From the NCBI GenBank assembly GCA_004293165.1, contig RDYL01000005.1, positions 97,678 through 161,677 on the forward strand: DNA of 64,000 nucleotides, given 5' to 3'. The position numbers and the translations under genes are program-made. Position 1 is the stretch's first letter; every line of letters begins with the position of its first letter. The notes beneath the pieces are model-generated. The model was not told the origin of the DNA. It worked only from the letters and a program-made list of their open reading frames with translations, and did not search any database. Shown one piece after another: positions 55,113 to 64,000 of the stretch. This DNA comes from Flavobacteriia bacterium. Lineage in GTDB: Bacteria > Bacteroidota > Bacteroidia > Flavobacteriales > Flavobacteriaceae.

Positions 55113-55603
55113 TTTGTTTTTTGGCGCTTGATTTTTTTCATTTTTAACCCTTAATTATTTATAAAAGTACTGTGTGGCATTATTGTCGATTAAATTAATT
55201 TTGGTTTTAATGCTATTTAGTCAGCAATAAATTATTTTTATGGTTTTCAATATTTTAAAGAATTTTTTTCTTATTTAACTTTTAGTCGCTTAAAAATTAT
55301 GCTTAACTAAATATTTCGCCTAATAATATGTCTGAAAATTTATTTCTAATTTCTTTAAGACAACTATTTTACTTTTGAATCATTACTATTAATAGTTTTA
55401 TTATCGTTAGCAAAAAATGTTAGAAACGTTAAAAAATAAAATTAAGATTTTTGTTTTCTTTATAAATATTAGACAACTATCTTTTTGGGTATATGTTCAG
55501 CTTCTTTTCCTTGTTGAAGTAATCATTTCAATTAAGAACAGCCACCCTTGAATAATATTATTAGTTATTTCTAAACGTTAACTTATGTAAAATCACTGTC
55601 AAC
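55113..55603. other. 491-bp AT-rich gap
   Basis: No ORF of useful length, no RNA gene, and no convincing promoter or terminator. It contains AAACGTTAAC (near 55573) and a T-rich run before it. It looks like decayed or regulatory DNA within the accessory region. Confidence 0.5.
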
Positions 55604-56356
55604 TTATAAATTTATCTGTTTTAACGCTGAAAAATCACGTAAAAACTTATAGCTAACTTTTTCTATTATTTCAATTTTATCTATAACTTTATTCACATAT
55701 TCAATACCAATCGTTACATCACCATGAGCAATTTGATTTCGTATTATATTATGTTCTTTAACCCAATTTTCATTTCCTCTAATTAAAGGCCATTCCGAAC
55801 ATTGTCCCCAAACTTGTCTAAAGCAATCCCATATCCTATTTATTACATTCGCTCGAGTTTGTTCGTTATCATTGAAATATGTGTTAGAAATAATTAGTAT
55901 TGAATTCCAAAATGAAAGAAATTTGTCAAATAAATTATCAGAATTCATTCCTTTTCTATACCAACTATAAGCACACAACATCTTATTGTTTTGTACATGA
56001 AGATTTAATTCTATTGCTAGTTGAAACGCCCGTTGTATTTCTTCAAAATTTACAATTGTTTTGATATTATAAATTGAGTTTCGGTTTTCAAATAAGCTAA
56101 TTTCTAATTTACAATTTGTCATTACAGCCAAAACATCCAGAATATTTCCTATATATACTGCTGCAACTTTTTGGGCGCTATTAATATTTTCGGCAGAAAC
56201 AACTGAATAAATTATATTTGATTCATAAGAAGTTTGAATGTTAATTTCATTATTAAAAACTCTTCCTACATTTAATTCAATTGTTCCTTGAAAATTTAAA
56301 TTGTTTTCAAATCTTATTGGACCAACTATGTAAAATTGTACTTCAAAAATTTTCAT
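55604..56356 (-). CDS. HEPN-like protein (250 aa), Apea-HEPN type
   Basis: A 250-residue soluble protein. The N-terminal half (1-115) is beta-rich and unrecognised. The C-terminal half is helical, with LFDKFLSFWNSILIISNTY (about 142-160) and EHNIIRNQIAHGDVTIGIEY, which carries the R-x4-H HEPN motif (Arg206, His211). This layout fits Apea-like HEPN proteins. Many HEPN proteins are RNases in toxin or antiphage systems, others are catalytically silent. No antitoxin partner gene (such as MNT) is adjacent. The family call is by motif only. Confidence 0.62.
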   Translation of the reverse strand: MKIFEVQFYIVGPIRFENNLNFQGTIELNVGRVFNNEINIQTSYESNIIYSVVSAENINSAQKVAAVYIGNILDVLAVMTNCKLEISLFENRNSIYNIKTIVNFEEIQRAFQLAIELNLHVQNNKMLCAYSWYRKGMNSDNLFDKFLSFWNSILIISNTYFNDNEQTRANVINRIWDCFRQVWGQCSEWPLIRGNENWVKEHNIIRNQIAHGDVTIGIEYVNKVIDKIEIIEKVSYKFLRDFSALKQINL

Positions 56357-56494
56357 AAAGTATTTTTATTTTAAAGTTAAATCCATATGATGTATAATGA
56401 AATTTTGTCAGTTATATCATTCATAATTATTTTTTTTTATTTTATTCAAAATGTATATCATCCAAATTCATTATAAAATAACTATATTTTTAAA

Positions 56495-56716
56495 TCATTT
56501 TTCCGTTTTTACTTTATTTGAAAATTGTTGCAATGATATCCTAAATCCAATAAAAATTGCAATAAAAATCATATAAATAATATGATAATCTATTGGAGCA
56601 TCAATAGGATTTTCATCCAATGGTTCTCCAAAATCACCAGGAGAAAATTCTTGGGAATAAGCAAATAAATTAAAAAAACAAAAAAACAAAATATATTCTA
56701 TTCTATTATTTTTCAT
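56495..56716 (-). CDS. Small exported protein with C-terminal membrane helix (73 aa)
   Basis: A 73-residue protein with a signal peptide (about 1-20, LFAYSQ), a short acidic Pro-containing segment (EFSPGDFGEPLDENPIDAPI) and one C-terminal hydrophobic helix (about 46-62), ending in a basic tail. Small proteins of this plan are frequent in Flavobacteriia next to T9SS cargo genes, as here. Function is unknown. Confidence 0.6.
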   Translation of the reverse strand: MKNNRIEYILFFCFFNLFAYSQEFSPGDFGEPLDENPIDAPIDYHIIYMIFIAIFIGFRISLQQFSNKVKTEK

Positions 56717-57001
56717 AGTGTAAGTAGTTTAAAAAAAGTTAATTACGTTTATTCACTTAAAAAAAACTAAGAATAACTTTTTATGAATAAATAGTTTACA
56801 AAATTTATAATAAAAATAACCCTATGAAATACATATAAATATGTAATTTTGCTTATTTAATATTGCAAACTATTAAATAATTTAACACAAAAAATAGTAC
56901 AAAAATAACTCTATTAATGAATTACAAATAAATCAAAAAATATTCCCCCTTAATTTATTTATCAAATTAAATAATATAATAAAAATATTATAAGTTTAAA
57001 A

Positions 57002-58336
57002 TTAATTCTTAACCCATTTTTTTATTTCGGTATTACCTTCAAAAAATATTTTGACAAAATAAAAGCCACATGATAAATCACTTACATTGAGCTTAATTTC
57101 ATTTGCTGTTTTAATGATTTGTCCATTTGAATTAATTATTTCAATATAATCAATACTTTTTTTTCCATTTTCAATAACGATAAAGTCATGTGCTGGATTG
57201 GGATATAATTTTGAGGTGTGGTTAGAAAAAGAAATAGTATTTAAAAATGTAGTATTATTTATTAAACCTAACTGCCTTTGATTGTTATTTGCAGTATCTA
57301 TTCCATTCCAAATTATATCATTATCACCGTCATTATCCATATCAAAACAATGAACATTCCTAATAAATTTGTTTGCTTCTAAAATAGTTTTATTGTTTAG
57401 TTGACCACTTCCATTATTTGATCTCCAAGCCAATTTATGAGTCTCATCAGCATAAACGATATCAAAATAATTATCATTATTCAATTTTGAAAATTGTACT
57501 GGGTCATATTGAGTTTCTCCGCTATAATAGCTTTGATTTTCAAATAAAGTGAACATTCCATCATTAGAATTTAAGTATGTATCAAAAGTTAAAGAATTGT
57601 TTGCTTTCACAAAAATATCTGAATAATTATCATTATTAAGGTCTGCAGATTGTATGAAACCGTGCAAAGTAATATCTATTAAAATTGGTGAACTTAATCC
57701 TAAAGCAGTGTTATTATAATATACTTCTGTACCATTAGACGAAAGAATAGCTAAATCGGTATAATTATCATTATTAAAATTGCCTACTGTCATATTGTAA
57801 TATTCTTCACCAGATGAAATAATATTTCTTTGACCAAAATTTCCAAAGCCGTCATTTAAGTATAAGGTAATCATTAAATCACAACACGCCACAATATCCA
57901 TATCTGAGTCTGCATCAAAATCAACAAAAAAAGACCTAACACAGGCTATTGGAATATTACTATCAATGATTGTTTCGGTATTAGATGGGAATTTGATAAC
58001 AGCTATTTTCGAATTATTCCCATTATTATCAGTTATTAAGAGGTCTTCAATTTGATTACTATCTACATCTGCTTTGTAAAAAAATCGTGGACGAACAACC
58101 GAAGATGGAATTACTTGAGGTGAATTAAAATTACCTTGTCCGGTATTTTTATACCAGTTTATTTGTCCAGAATACTGACCCGCTATTATATCTTTTAAAT
58201 TATCTCCATCTCTGTCAAGCCCAATGATTTCTAAAATATTCGAATTAATATTTGAATCGATTATTTGACTTTCTGAAAATTGTGAAAAACCACTAATTTT
58301 AAAAAGTAATAAGATTATTAATGTAATTTTTCTCAT
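57002..58336 (-). CDS. T9SS type A cargo protein with FG-GAP/VCBS-like repeats
   Basis: A 444-residue secreted protein. A signal peptide (about 1-18) precedes a repeated beta-propeller in which D-x-D-x-D-type calcium motifs recur (LDRDGDNLKDI, ADVDSNQIEDL, VDFDADSDMDIV, ADLNNDNYSDI, FDMDNDGDNDI). The C-terminal ~70 residues are a type A sorting domain: SKLYPNPAHDFIVIE, YIEIINSNGQIIK and GFYFVKIF. It is 12 bases downstream of another cargo gene. Surface adhesion or binding is likely; the ligand is unknown. Confidence 0.88.
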   Translation of the reverse strand: MRKITLIILLLFKISGFSQFSESQIIDSNINSNILEIIGLDRDGDNLKDIIAGQYSGQINWYKNTGQGNFNSPQVIPSSVVRPRFFYKADVDSNQIEDLLITDNNGNNSKIAVIKFPSNTETIIDSNIPIACVRSFFVDFDADSDMDIVACCDLMITLYLNDGFGNFGQRNIISSGEEYYNMTVGNFNNDNYTDLAILSSNGTEVYYNNTALGLSSPILIDITLHGFIQSADLNNDNYSDIFVKANNSLTFDTYLNSNDGMFTLFENQSYYSGETQYDPVQFSKLNNDNYFDIVYADETHKLAWRSNNGSGQLNNKTILEANKFIRNVHCFDMDNDGDNDIIWNGIDTANNNQRQLGLINNTTFLNTISFSNHTSKLYPNPAHDFIVIENGKKSIDYIEIINSNGQIIKTANEIKLNVSDLSCGFYFVKIFFEGNTEIKKWVKN

Positions 58337-58348
58337 AGTAAATTTAAT

Positions 58349-60115
58349 TTAGTTAATAATTAACTTTTCAGTTTTAGAAAAATTATCTGATGTAATATTC
58401 ACAAAATAAATTCCTTTATTTAAGTCCGAAATTATTATTATTTCATCACTCTTAATATTATCTTTTGAAATTACAATTTTACCTGAAACATCAATAATAT
58501 TGATTGAAATACCTGAAAGACTAGTTTCATTTTGAATCATAAAATATTCTGATGCAGGATTAGGATAAATAATCATTGCTTTTTTGTTATTACTTTCAAT
58601 ACCTAAATTACATGCAATTGGATTACTATACTTTGCTATGAAAGTACCTGCTATGCCACTTGTAATGCTATTGGAAGTAATATTTAATACACCTGCTGAT
58701 GGGTCAAAATCCATTGTATTTCTAAAACTTCCACTAATAAAAATGTTGTAGTTGTTATCAATACTAATTGGTAAATGACCATTGTCTTCAACAAATGTAG
58801 GGTCGCCCAATCCTGCAATTGGCATTGCCCAATTATATAAACCACTGCTGTCATACATAGCAATAAACACATCCGTATTATTAGTTTCTGTTGTAAGGTA
58901 GGCTGGGTTTGATGTATTACCAAAATTACAATTCCCTTGGAATTCACCAGCTACAATAATTCTATTACATGAATCTATTTTTAAACTGTAAATTGTTGAT
59001 AATGGACCAAAAAATACACTATTATCTGGTGTTGCAACTAAATTAGCCCATAGTAAGTTGCCTCCATCAGTAAATTTAGCTAAGCAAGAACTATACATAT
59101 TTGTATTTAGGGTTGTAGTTGTTGGTAAAAACGAAACCTCGCCCTTAAAAGAACTTGCAAAAACTATATTATTATTACTATCTTTTTTTATTGTAGAATA
59201 TAAATAATCTGTAGTGCTATTTCCTTGCAAATGTTTATACCAAACTAGGTTTCCTAAATTGGTGTACTTTGCTACAAAACAAGAACTAAATGCACCAAAA
59301 GAATTTGATAAAGAGGAAATAATTGTTTGAGCCGATGCTGGATTAACATCTACATCGCCAACAAATCGTCCTGAAACAAAGATATTGTTGTTAGTATCTG
59401 TTTCTAATCCAGTTAACAATACAGCTCCATTCGTTTGGAATTGTTTAACCCATTGAAAATTTCCAGTGTCGCTTAAAGAGAGTAAAAAACCGTCATTGTT
59501 AAAAGCCGTTAATGGATTTGATTGATTGTCAGAAGGGTCAAAGTCAACAGTAAGATTAAATAAACCTGAAATAAGAATACTATTATTAGAAAATTTAATG
59601 GTGTAAGTAGTAACATTATTTGTTTCCGTATCATTGAAATACTTTGTCCATTGTAAGGCACCAGCATCATTCCATTTAGCAACAAAAAAACCTTTTGTCA
59701 TCGTAAAACCAGTTAAATAAATATTATTATTATTGTCTAAACATATTGCAGTTGGACGCTCTTCGTTTAAACCTGAAAAACTCGGGTCTATTAATGTTCT
59801 AACCCAAATAAGTTCACCATTATTGTTATATTTAGCTAAGTAAATATCGGATTCTCCATTATTATCATTGAAGTTCCCACCTTGATAGGTAAGTGTTGTA
59901 GCAACAGTAGTAGAAAGGTCAAAATCAGCTGTGCCATGAAAGAATCCTGCTACATAAAGATTACCTGAGTTGTCGGTTGCATTGGCTCTACACCAAACCC
60001 CTTGGTTGTGAGTTGACTCAATATGCTTGGCAAATTGAACTTGAGGCGTTTGAGAGTAAATAGTTTTAAAAATAAATAATAATAGTATTACTAGTGGTAA
60101 ATTAATTTTTTTCAT
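58349..60115 (-). CDS. T9SS type A cargo protein with SBBP-like beta-propeller repeats
   Basis: A 588-residue secreted protein with a signal peptide (about 1-21, KTIYSQ). Repeated units such as DNSGNLYVAGFFHGTADFD, NNNIYLTGFT, TNNNIFVSGRFVGDVDVNP and YNIFISGSFRNTMDFDPS match the bacterial beta-propeller (SBBP) repeat. The C-terminus carries a type A sorting domain (MIIYPNPASEYFMIQ, INIIDVSGKIVIS, GIYFVNITSD). It is first in a two-gene unit with the FG-GAP-like cargo gene. Confidence 0.88.
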   Translation of the reverse strand: MKKINLPLVILLLFIFKTIYSQTPQVQFAKHIESTHNQGVWCRANATDNSGNLYVAGFFHGTADFDLSTTVATTLTYQGGNFNDNNGESDIYLAKYNNNGELIWVRTLIDPSFSGLNEERPTAICLDNNNNIYLTGFTMTKGFFVAKWNDAGALQWTKYFNDTETNNVTTYTIKFSNNSILISGLFNLTVDFDPSDNQSNPLTAFNNDGFLLSLSDTGNFQWVKQFQTNGAVLLTGLETDTNNNIFVSGRFVGDVDVNPASAQTIISSLSNSFGAFSSCFVAKYTNLGNLVWYKHLQGNSTTDYLYSTIKKDSNNNIVFASSFKGEVSFLPTTTTLNTNMYSSCLAKFTDGGNLLWANLVATPDNSVFFGPLSTIYSLKIDSCNRIIVAGEFQGNCNFGNTSNPAYLTTETNNTDVFIAMYDSSGLYNWAMPIAGLGDPTFVEDNGHLPISIDNNYNIFISGSFRNTMDFDPSAGVLNITSNSITSGIAGTFIAKYSNPIACNLGIESNNKKAMIIYPNPASEYFMIQNETSLSGISINIIDVSGKIVISKDNIKSDEIIIISDLNKGIYFVNITSDNFSKTEKLIIN

Positions 60116-60181
60116 AATTTCAATTTTTAAGTTATATATTTAAAATTTAAGCAATAGCGAAAATATTGATGGGTTTGTATT

Positions 60182-61351
60182 TTATGATTGCACAATAAAA
60201 TCATATATGTGCCGTCTATAACTTTTATAAGGTTTTTTAGCCCTGCCGATTCTAATAATCATTTGAATTTTCTTGATTTCATTAGTTTTTGTTAATTTTT
60301 CAAACTCTTTTCTAATGTTATCCATTTCAGAATATTCTTGAATAACTTGATTTAATGGATGACAATAAAACCCGTTTTTAGCAAGTGAAAGACAAAACTG
60401 ATAAAAATCCCTACCCACATTAATTTGATCTAACAATGTATTATTTGTGGTTGTAAAAAAAATGAAATCCCTTGAAGAATCTAGACTTTTATTAAAATTT
60501 GCGAGTCCTTTTTCAATAGTTAATTTATTATTCCAACTTTCTATTGTGTTTTTAGTAAAAGCCTTTGCAAAAAAAAGACTCAAGCCATTTAATCCATTAG
60601 CTTCAAATGTTAATCCATCACGCTGAATTTTTGCTTCATTTTTATTAAATCTAAACATTCTCCTTGTTTCTTCATTTGTTGATAAAGTATTAAATTCTAT
60701 TTGCATGGCTTTACTAAAAAAACTTTTATAATTTTCAATTTCTTTAAAATCCTTGAAATATGTAATTTGAGAATAAAAAATATTACAATTTTGCTTTACC
60801 ATTTCAAAATCTTCTTTTGAAAAACTATCACTATAATATACAGAACGATTAGTTTTACGTTGAAAAATATAATCAAACAATGGATGCTTGAGTAATGATT
60901 TATTTTGAGTTAATTTAATTAAAGCAACAGGTTTTTTTCCAATATCTTCATGCTTATATAAATCATTAGGAAATAAAGTTATCTCTGATTCAAAACCAAT
61001 ACCACTACATCCAATTACAAGTGCTTCAATAAAACATCCACAACTAATATGAATTTGTCTAACTGAGGGATCTGTTTTGGGTAGTAATTTTGTTTCATCA
61101 ACATAAAGAAGCCCCTCTAAAGGATTAATAATCTCAAATTTCCATGGCTGTGTATTATGAGCACTAGGCGCATTTAAACCAATCGTGAAAGCTTTAATTA
61201 TAGGAATATTTAATAATTTGTAATCATCTCTTTTCTCTTTATCATCTATAACAACATCATTTATTTCTTCACTTATGCTTGAATTAAATGACAATAAAGT
61301 AGTCGCAGTAAAAAACATTCCATAGATTTCAATAAATTTCCTTCTATCCAT
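60182..61351 (-). CDS. Acg-family FMN-binding nitroreductase-like protein with Tat-type signal
   Basis: A 389-residue protein. The N-terminus MDRRKFIEIYGMFFTATTLL is a twin-arginine-type signal (RRKF). The body begins with the Acg nitroreductase-fold motif LNAPSAHNTQPWKFEI (about 59-74), then DPSVRQIHISCGCFIEALVI and the TNRSVYY segment; GRDFYQFCLSLAKNG near the C-terminus is the second FMN-site region. Acg-like proteins are thought to sequester FMN or have lost activity. It lies downstream of the Crp/Fnr gene on the same strand, 72 bases apart, which may regulate it. Export by Tat is inferred. Confidence 0.8.
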   Translation of the reverse strand: MDRRKFIEIYGMFFTATTLLSFNSSISEEINDVVIDDKEKRDDYKLLNIPIIKAFTIGLNAPSAHNTQPWKFEIINPLEGLLYVDETKLLPKTDPSVRQIHISCGCFIEALVIGCSGIGFESEITLFPNDLYKHEDIGKKPVALIKLTQNKSLLKHPLFDYIFQRKTNRSVYYSDSFSKEDFEMVKQNCNIFYSQITYFKDFKEIENYKSFFSKAMQIEFNTLSTNEETRRMFRFNKNEAKIQRDGLTFEANGLNGLSLFFAKAFTKNTIESWNNKLTIEKGLANFNKSLDSSRDFIFFTTTNNTLLDQINVGRDFYQFCLSLAKNGFYCHPLNQVIQEYSEMDNIRKEFEKLTKTNEIKKIQMIIRIGRAKKPYKSYRRHIYDFIVQS

Positions 61352-61423
61352 AACTTTTAACCATTTATAAAAAAGTAAATTTAATTTAGTAGTTTGCTAC
61401 TGCACTGAACAATTGTTAAGAAA

Positions 61424-61999
61424 TTAACTTACAATAGTTTTTCTCAATCTGCTTAGATGCTGTGGAGTTATTCCGAGGTATGAAGCTAAATACTTTAATG
61501 GGACCTTTTTAATCAAAATTGGGTTATTTTTAAGCATATCCTGATAACGCTCTTCAGCGTTTTTGTTCAGAAAAAGAAAGATTCTTTTTTCCATATTTAA
61601 AGCAATTTTTTCTATTGCTTTCCTTCCAAGTTCTTGTGTATTTGGCAACTCTTGATATAACTTTTCCAAATCAATTTTTGAGATTACTAATAATTCCGTA
61701 GTAACAATTGCTTGAATATTTTCAATTGATCTAATTTCTTTTGAAAAACTAGCGAGTGATGTTACAAATTCAGTTTCAAGTGAAAAATAACAAGTTATTT
61801 CCTCTCCATTCTCATTAGTATAGTAAATCCTCAACAATCCAGATTTTAAATAGACAACATGACTGCAGTAATTTCCTGATTTTAAAAAAAAATTTTTTTT
61901 TTTTAAAATCATAGGTTTAAAAAATGTTAACATATAATCTAAATCATCATCCGAAATAGAAATCGAAGCCTGAATTGTTGTTCTAAGTGATGCGTTCAT
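61424..61999 (-). CDS. Crp/Fnr-family transcriptional regulator
   Basis: A 191-residue regulator. The N-terminal cyclic-nucleotide-binding-like beta-roll is seen in KKKNFFLKSGNYCSHVVYLK, SGLLRIYYTNENGEEITCYF and the PB-like LETEFVTSLASF. The C-terminal helix-turn-helix is VPLKYLASYLGITPQHLSRLRKTI (about 165-188), with Q/H-L-S-R as the recognition helix. No Fnr-type Cys cluster is present. The ligand is unknown. Such regulators in Bacteroidota often control a neighbouring flavoprotein or stress gene. Confidence 0.87.
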   Translation of the reverse strand: MNASLRTTIQASISISDDDLDYMLTFFKPMILKKKNFFLKSGNYCSHVVYLKSGLLRIYYTNENGEEITCYFSLETEFVTSLASFSKEIRSIENIQAIVTTELLVISKIDLEKLYQELPNTQELGRKAIEKIALNMEKRIFLFLNKNAEERYQDMLKNNPILIKKVPLKYLASYLGITPQHLSRLRKTIVS

Positions 62000-62340
62000 A
62001 TTTTATAGATATTCTTTTTAACATTAGCATTCATTGCAAAAAAACTCCTAAAAAGATTTTTTTAGTGTTTATAAGCAAATAAACATAATAAATACCTTCG
62101 ATTTATTGACTTCATTAAAATATTTAGCAATACAATTACATAATAAAAAATATTATTTATCTCGTTCCATGAGGTAAATATTTTTACACTCATTTTACAA
62201 TTCAAAATATTAAAACTCTCGTTTTGCTTATAAATTTATTTGTTAAAACAACTATTTGTTAAATCCCTACAAACAACAAAAAAATTTAATTTAATTTGAT
62301 TAAAATTTATCAACCATTAACGTTTATAAATCATTATAAG
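62000..62340. other. 341-bp AT-rich gap
   Basis: No ORF, RNA gene or clear -33/-7 promoter on the minus strand. It holds runs such as AAAAAGATTTTTTT near 62052 and TTTATAAATCATTATAAG before the cargo gene's end. Confidence 0.5.
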
Positions 62341-64000
62341 TTAATTAATGATTTTTTTAATTATTGATACACCCTCCATAGAAGTTATTTCAATAATTAA
62401 TGGCTCGTTAGTTAAAAATAAATTGAAATCAGTCATCGTAGATTGAATGTTTTTATTGTGTAATAATAAACGACCACGCATATCAAAAATTTTTATAGAA
62501 TCAATAATTGTTTTCCCAGAATCAATAACCCAATTTAAGTTTGATTTATAAATTATTACAGACTCGCTTGTAAAGTTATTATTATCAAGACTTAAAGCAT
62601 TATTATATCTTAAAATAAATCTATTATCAATTAATCCAGGCTGTGTAGTAAAATTGTAATCTCCTGAATTTAAATCATGAATTACATTTAAATAAACATC
62701 TTCCAAGTATATGCTTTCGTCTACAAAAAAGGGATCAAAATGATCTAATGAAATTTTATAAACCCCAGCTGTATTAACTTTAAAACCTAAAGGCACTATA
62801 TCTGTATTATTAAAAGGCAGTGATTTGGTTTGGATTTTAAGTTTATAATTAGGTATCAAACTAAAAAAGTCAATCTCAGAATCTTGATTATTGATTATAG
62901 CTTCATATTGTTCATCGAAATCATTAGATGTGTTTGCAGCATATGCTATTAGTTGTTGTGTAAACAACCCTTGATCATTACTTAAATTCAACCATACTTT
63001 ATAGTTTTCAATAATTTGAGGAACGGCTGGATTATTATTAATAGTTTCTCTGTAAAAGGTATTGTTATGTCCAGCAATTCGATGGCTATTTTTAAAAGTA
63101 ATTATGCCTCCTGAACCATAACTTTCTGTGAAAAAGCCTTGACCAGCACTTACATATCGACTTGGAGATTGACCGCCTGAAATTGCAGGATAACCCGTAC
63201 CAACACCAGCCCCTAAAAAGGCATTGTAAATAGCATAATCATCAGTAGTGTATAAGTTATTTGTAATAGGCGTATTATGGGTCCAAAAGTAAAAGTTAGC
63301 TTTTACTTTTGAATTATTATCATTGTAGAAAGCTTCTATATCTATAGTGCTAGGGTATGGATTACTGATTAAATTTTCATCATTTGTTCCCGTTGTTGTA
63401 ACTTCTAAATTTATTTCGCCGTTGTTTGGAACACCATTGAAAACCCCTTGCCAAAAAGAACCAATACTAAAGCCATTATAACCATTTCGAGCTCTTGTAA
63501 TATAACCTTTACCGGGAATCATATTTGTAGTGGCGGTTTCAATTTGCCATCCATTGATTGTATTGTAACTATAAAATGTGTCAGCTAAATTTGAACCCAT
63601 CCAAATACTTCCCAAAGAATGATTTGACATTGGAGAACCCCAATAAACAAAATCATAATTATTAAAAATTGAAGATGTATTTCTCTTATAAGTAATATTA
63701 CCTACATTTATAGAATTATTAATTTGAATAAGTGAGGCATCGTTTTCAAATATTAAATTTCCAGAGGTGACTTTAAGGTCATTTTGAATAATTAAGTTAT
63801 GTCCCGAATTTATAACAACATTCCCAAAAACAATTTGAGCCGAACAAACTTCAATATTATTCAGTGATGAATAGTTCCCATTAAAAATAACTTTTTTCGT
63901 AGAATCCGGCTCACCATTACTCCAAAAATTTCCATCCCAAACAGTTACATTTAGATTAACTTGAATAGTTGCAGTAGCACAATTTGAAGGGTTGTTATTT
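62341..64000 (-). CDS. T9SS type A cargo protein, 5' end beyond the window
   Basis: The first ATG inside is at 63630, but the same frame is open to the right edge with typical protein sequence (SNCATATIQVNLNVTVWDGN, NGEPDSTKKVIF, NITYKRNTSSIFNNYDFVYW), so the gene is longer. At least 553 residues remain. The middle carries the flavobacterial segment YDFVYWGSPM...GKGYITRARNG, and the C-terminus ends in a type A sorting domain (IKIFDMRGRLLLHNK, LIIEITSMEG, IIKKIIN). Secretion by T9SS is expected; the function is unknown. Confidence 0.85.
   Translation of the reverse strand, partial: NNNPSNCATATIQVNLNVTVWDGNFWSNGEPDSTKKVIFNGNYSSLNNIEVCSAQIVFGNVVINSGHNLIIQNDLKVTSGNLIFENDASLIQINNSINVGNITYKRNTSSIFNNYDFVYWGSPMSNHSLGSIWMGSNLADTFYSYNTINGWQIETATTNMIPGKGYITRARNGYNGFSIGSFWQGVFNGVPNNGEINLEVTTTGTNDENLISNPYPSTIDIEAFYNDNNSKVKANFYFWTHNTPITNNLYTTDDYAIYNAFLGAGVGTGYPAISGGQSPSRYVSAGQGFFTESYGSGGIITFKNSHRIAGHNNTFYRETINNNPAVPQIIENYKVWLNLSNDQGLFTQQLIAYAANTSNDFDEQYEAIINNQDSEIDFFSLIPNYKLKIQTKSLPFNNTDIVPLGFKVNTAGVYKISLDHFDPFFVDESIYLEDVYLNVIHDLNSGDYNFTTQPGLIDNRFILRYNNALSLDNNNFTSESVIIYKSNLNWVIDSGKTIIDSIKIFDMRGRLLLHNKNIQSTMTDFNLFLTNEPLIIEITSMEGVSIIKKIIN

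Noticed and set aside
58684..58947. 87-aa ORF inside the SBBP-repeat cargo gene
   Set aside because: Alternative-frame shadow; the long frame has the signal peptide and sorting domain.
62341..63630. Taking ATG 63630 as the true start of the right-edge cargo gene
   Set aside because: The frame stays open with good protein sequence to 64000, so the start lies outside the window and no signal peptide is seen at 63630.
50600..64000. Prophage, integrative element or CRISPR array
   Set aside because: No integrase, capsid, transposase or regularly spaced repeat array was found; only boundary-like repeats and accessory genes.

Overview
The window is AT-rich DNA from a Flavobacteriia bacterium, most likely Flavobacterium or a close relative. 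The evidence is a set of type IX secretion (T9SS) cargo proteins with type A and type B sorting domains, a T9SS plug protein, a complete Na+-translocating NADH:quinone reductase operon with apbE, DUF5916, DUF3667 and DUF6702 proteins, and promoters of the Bacteroidota form TTTG-N19-21-TAnnTTTG. Both window edges cut genes: rlmN at the left and a T9SS cargo gene at the right. No transposase, integrase, phage gene, CRISPR array or rRNA was seen.

Layout. 1-3.2 kb: rlmN, an O-methyltransferase, a fragment-like GT51 relative, a PAP2 phosphatase and tatA. 3.3-7.7 kb: a four-gene envelope operon ending in an M1 peptidase. 7.8-11.7 kb: peptidase E, two identical tRNA-Gly genes, a GNAT acetyltransferase and two convergent L,D-transpeptidase-type genes. 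11.9-16.1 kb: a DUF5916 outer-membrane protein, gpmI, and a tiny collagen-like lipoprotein overlapping the gpmI stop. 16.2-21.2 kb: a TetR-ABC-HlyD-TolC export operon with a palindrome at its promoter. 21.3-29.4 kb: a giant T9SS type B protein, an RRM protein, a CoA-transferase, map, a DUF3667 protein and a methyltransferase. 29.5-39.8 kb: an M16 protease, apbE and nqrA-F. 40-50.6 kb: T9SS plug protein, a second DUF3667 protein, apaG, pruA, rsmG, a fatty-acid desaturase, an aspartate aminotransferase with a duplicated 3' end, and a U32-family protein.

From about 50.6 kb to the right edge every gene is on the minus strand and the region looks accessory: long AT-rich gaps, no housekeeping genes, inverted and direct repeats, and a nonsense-mutated gene. 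It holds a maltose-acetyltransferase-like gene, a coiled-coil membrane protein whose leader and first codons copy those of the acetyltransferase, a soluble receiver/histidine-kinase pair overlapping by ATGA, a broken DUF4352 gene, a HEPN-like protein, three T9SS cargo proteins, a Tat-type Acg-like flavoprotein and a Crp/Fnr regulator.

Functionally, ApbE attaches FMN to NqrB and NqrC. The TetR operon encodes a one-operon efflux or secretion machine spanning both membranes. The T9SS plug belongs to the apparatus that exports the four sorting-domain proteins. The best candidates for something undescribed are the 51-56 kb island (captured leader, boundary repeats, two-component pair, HEPN protein) and the small membrane gene inserted at the 3' end of the aminotransferase gene.
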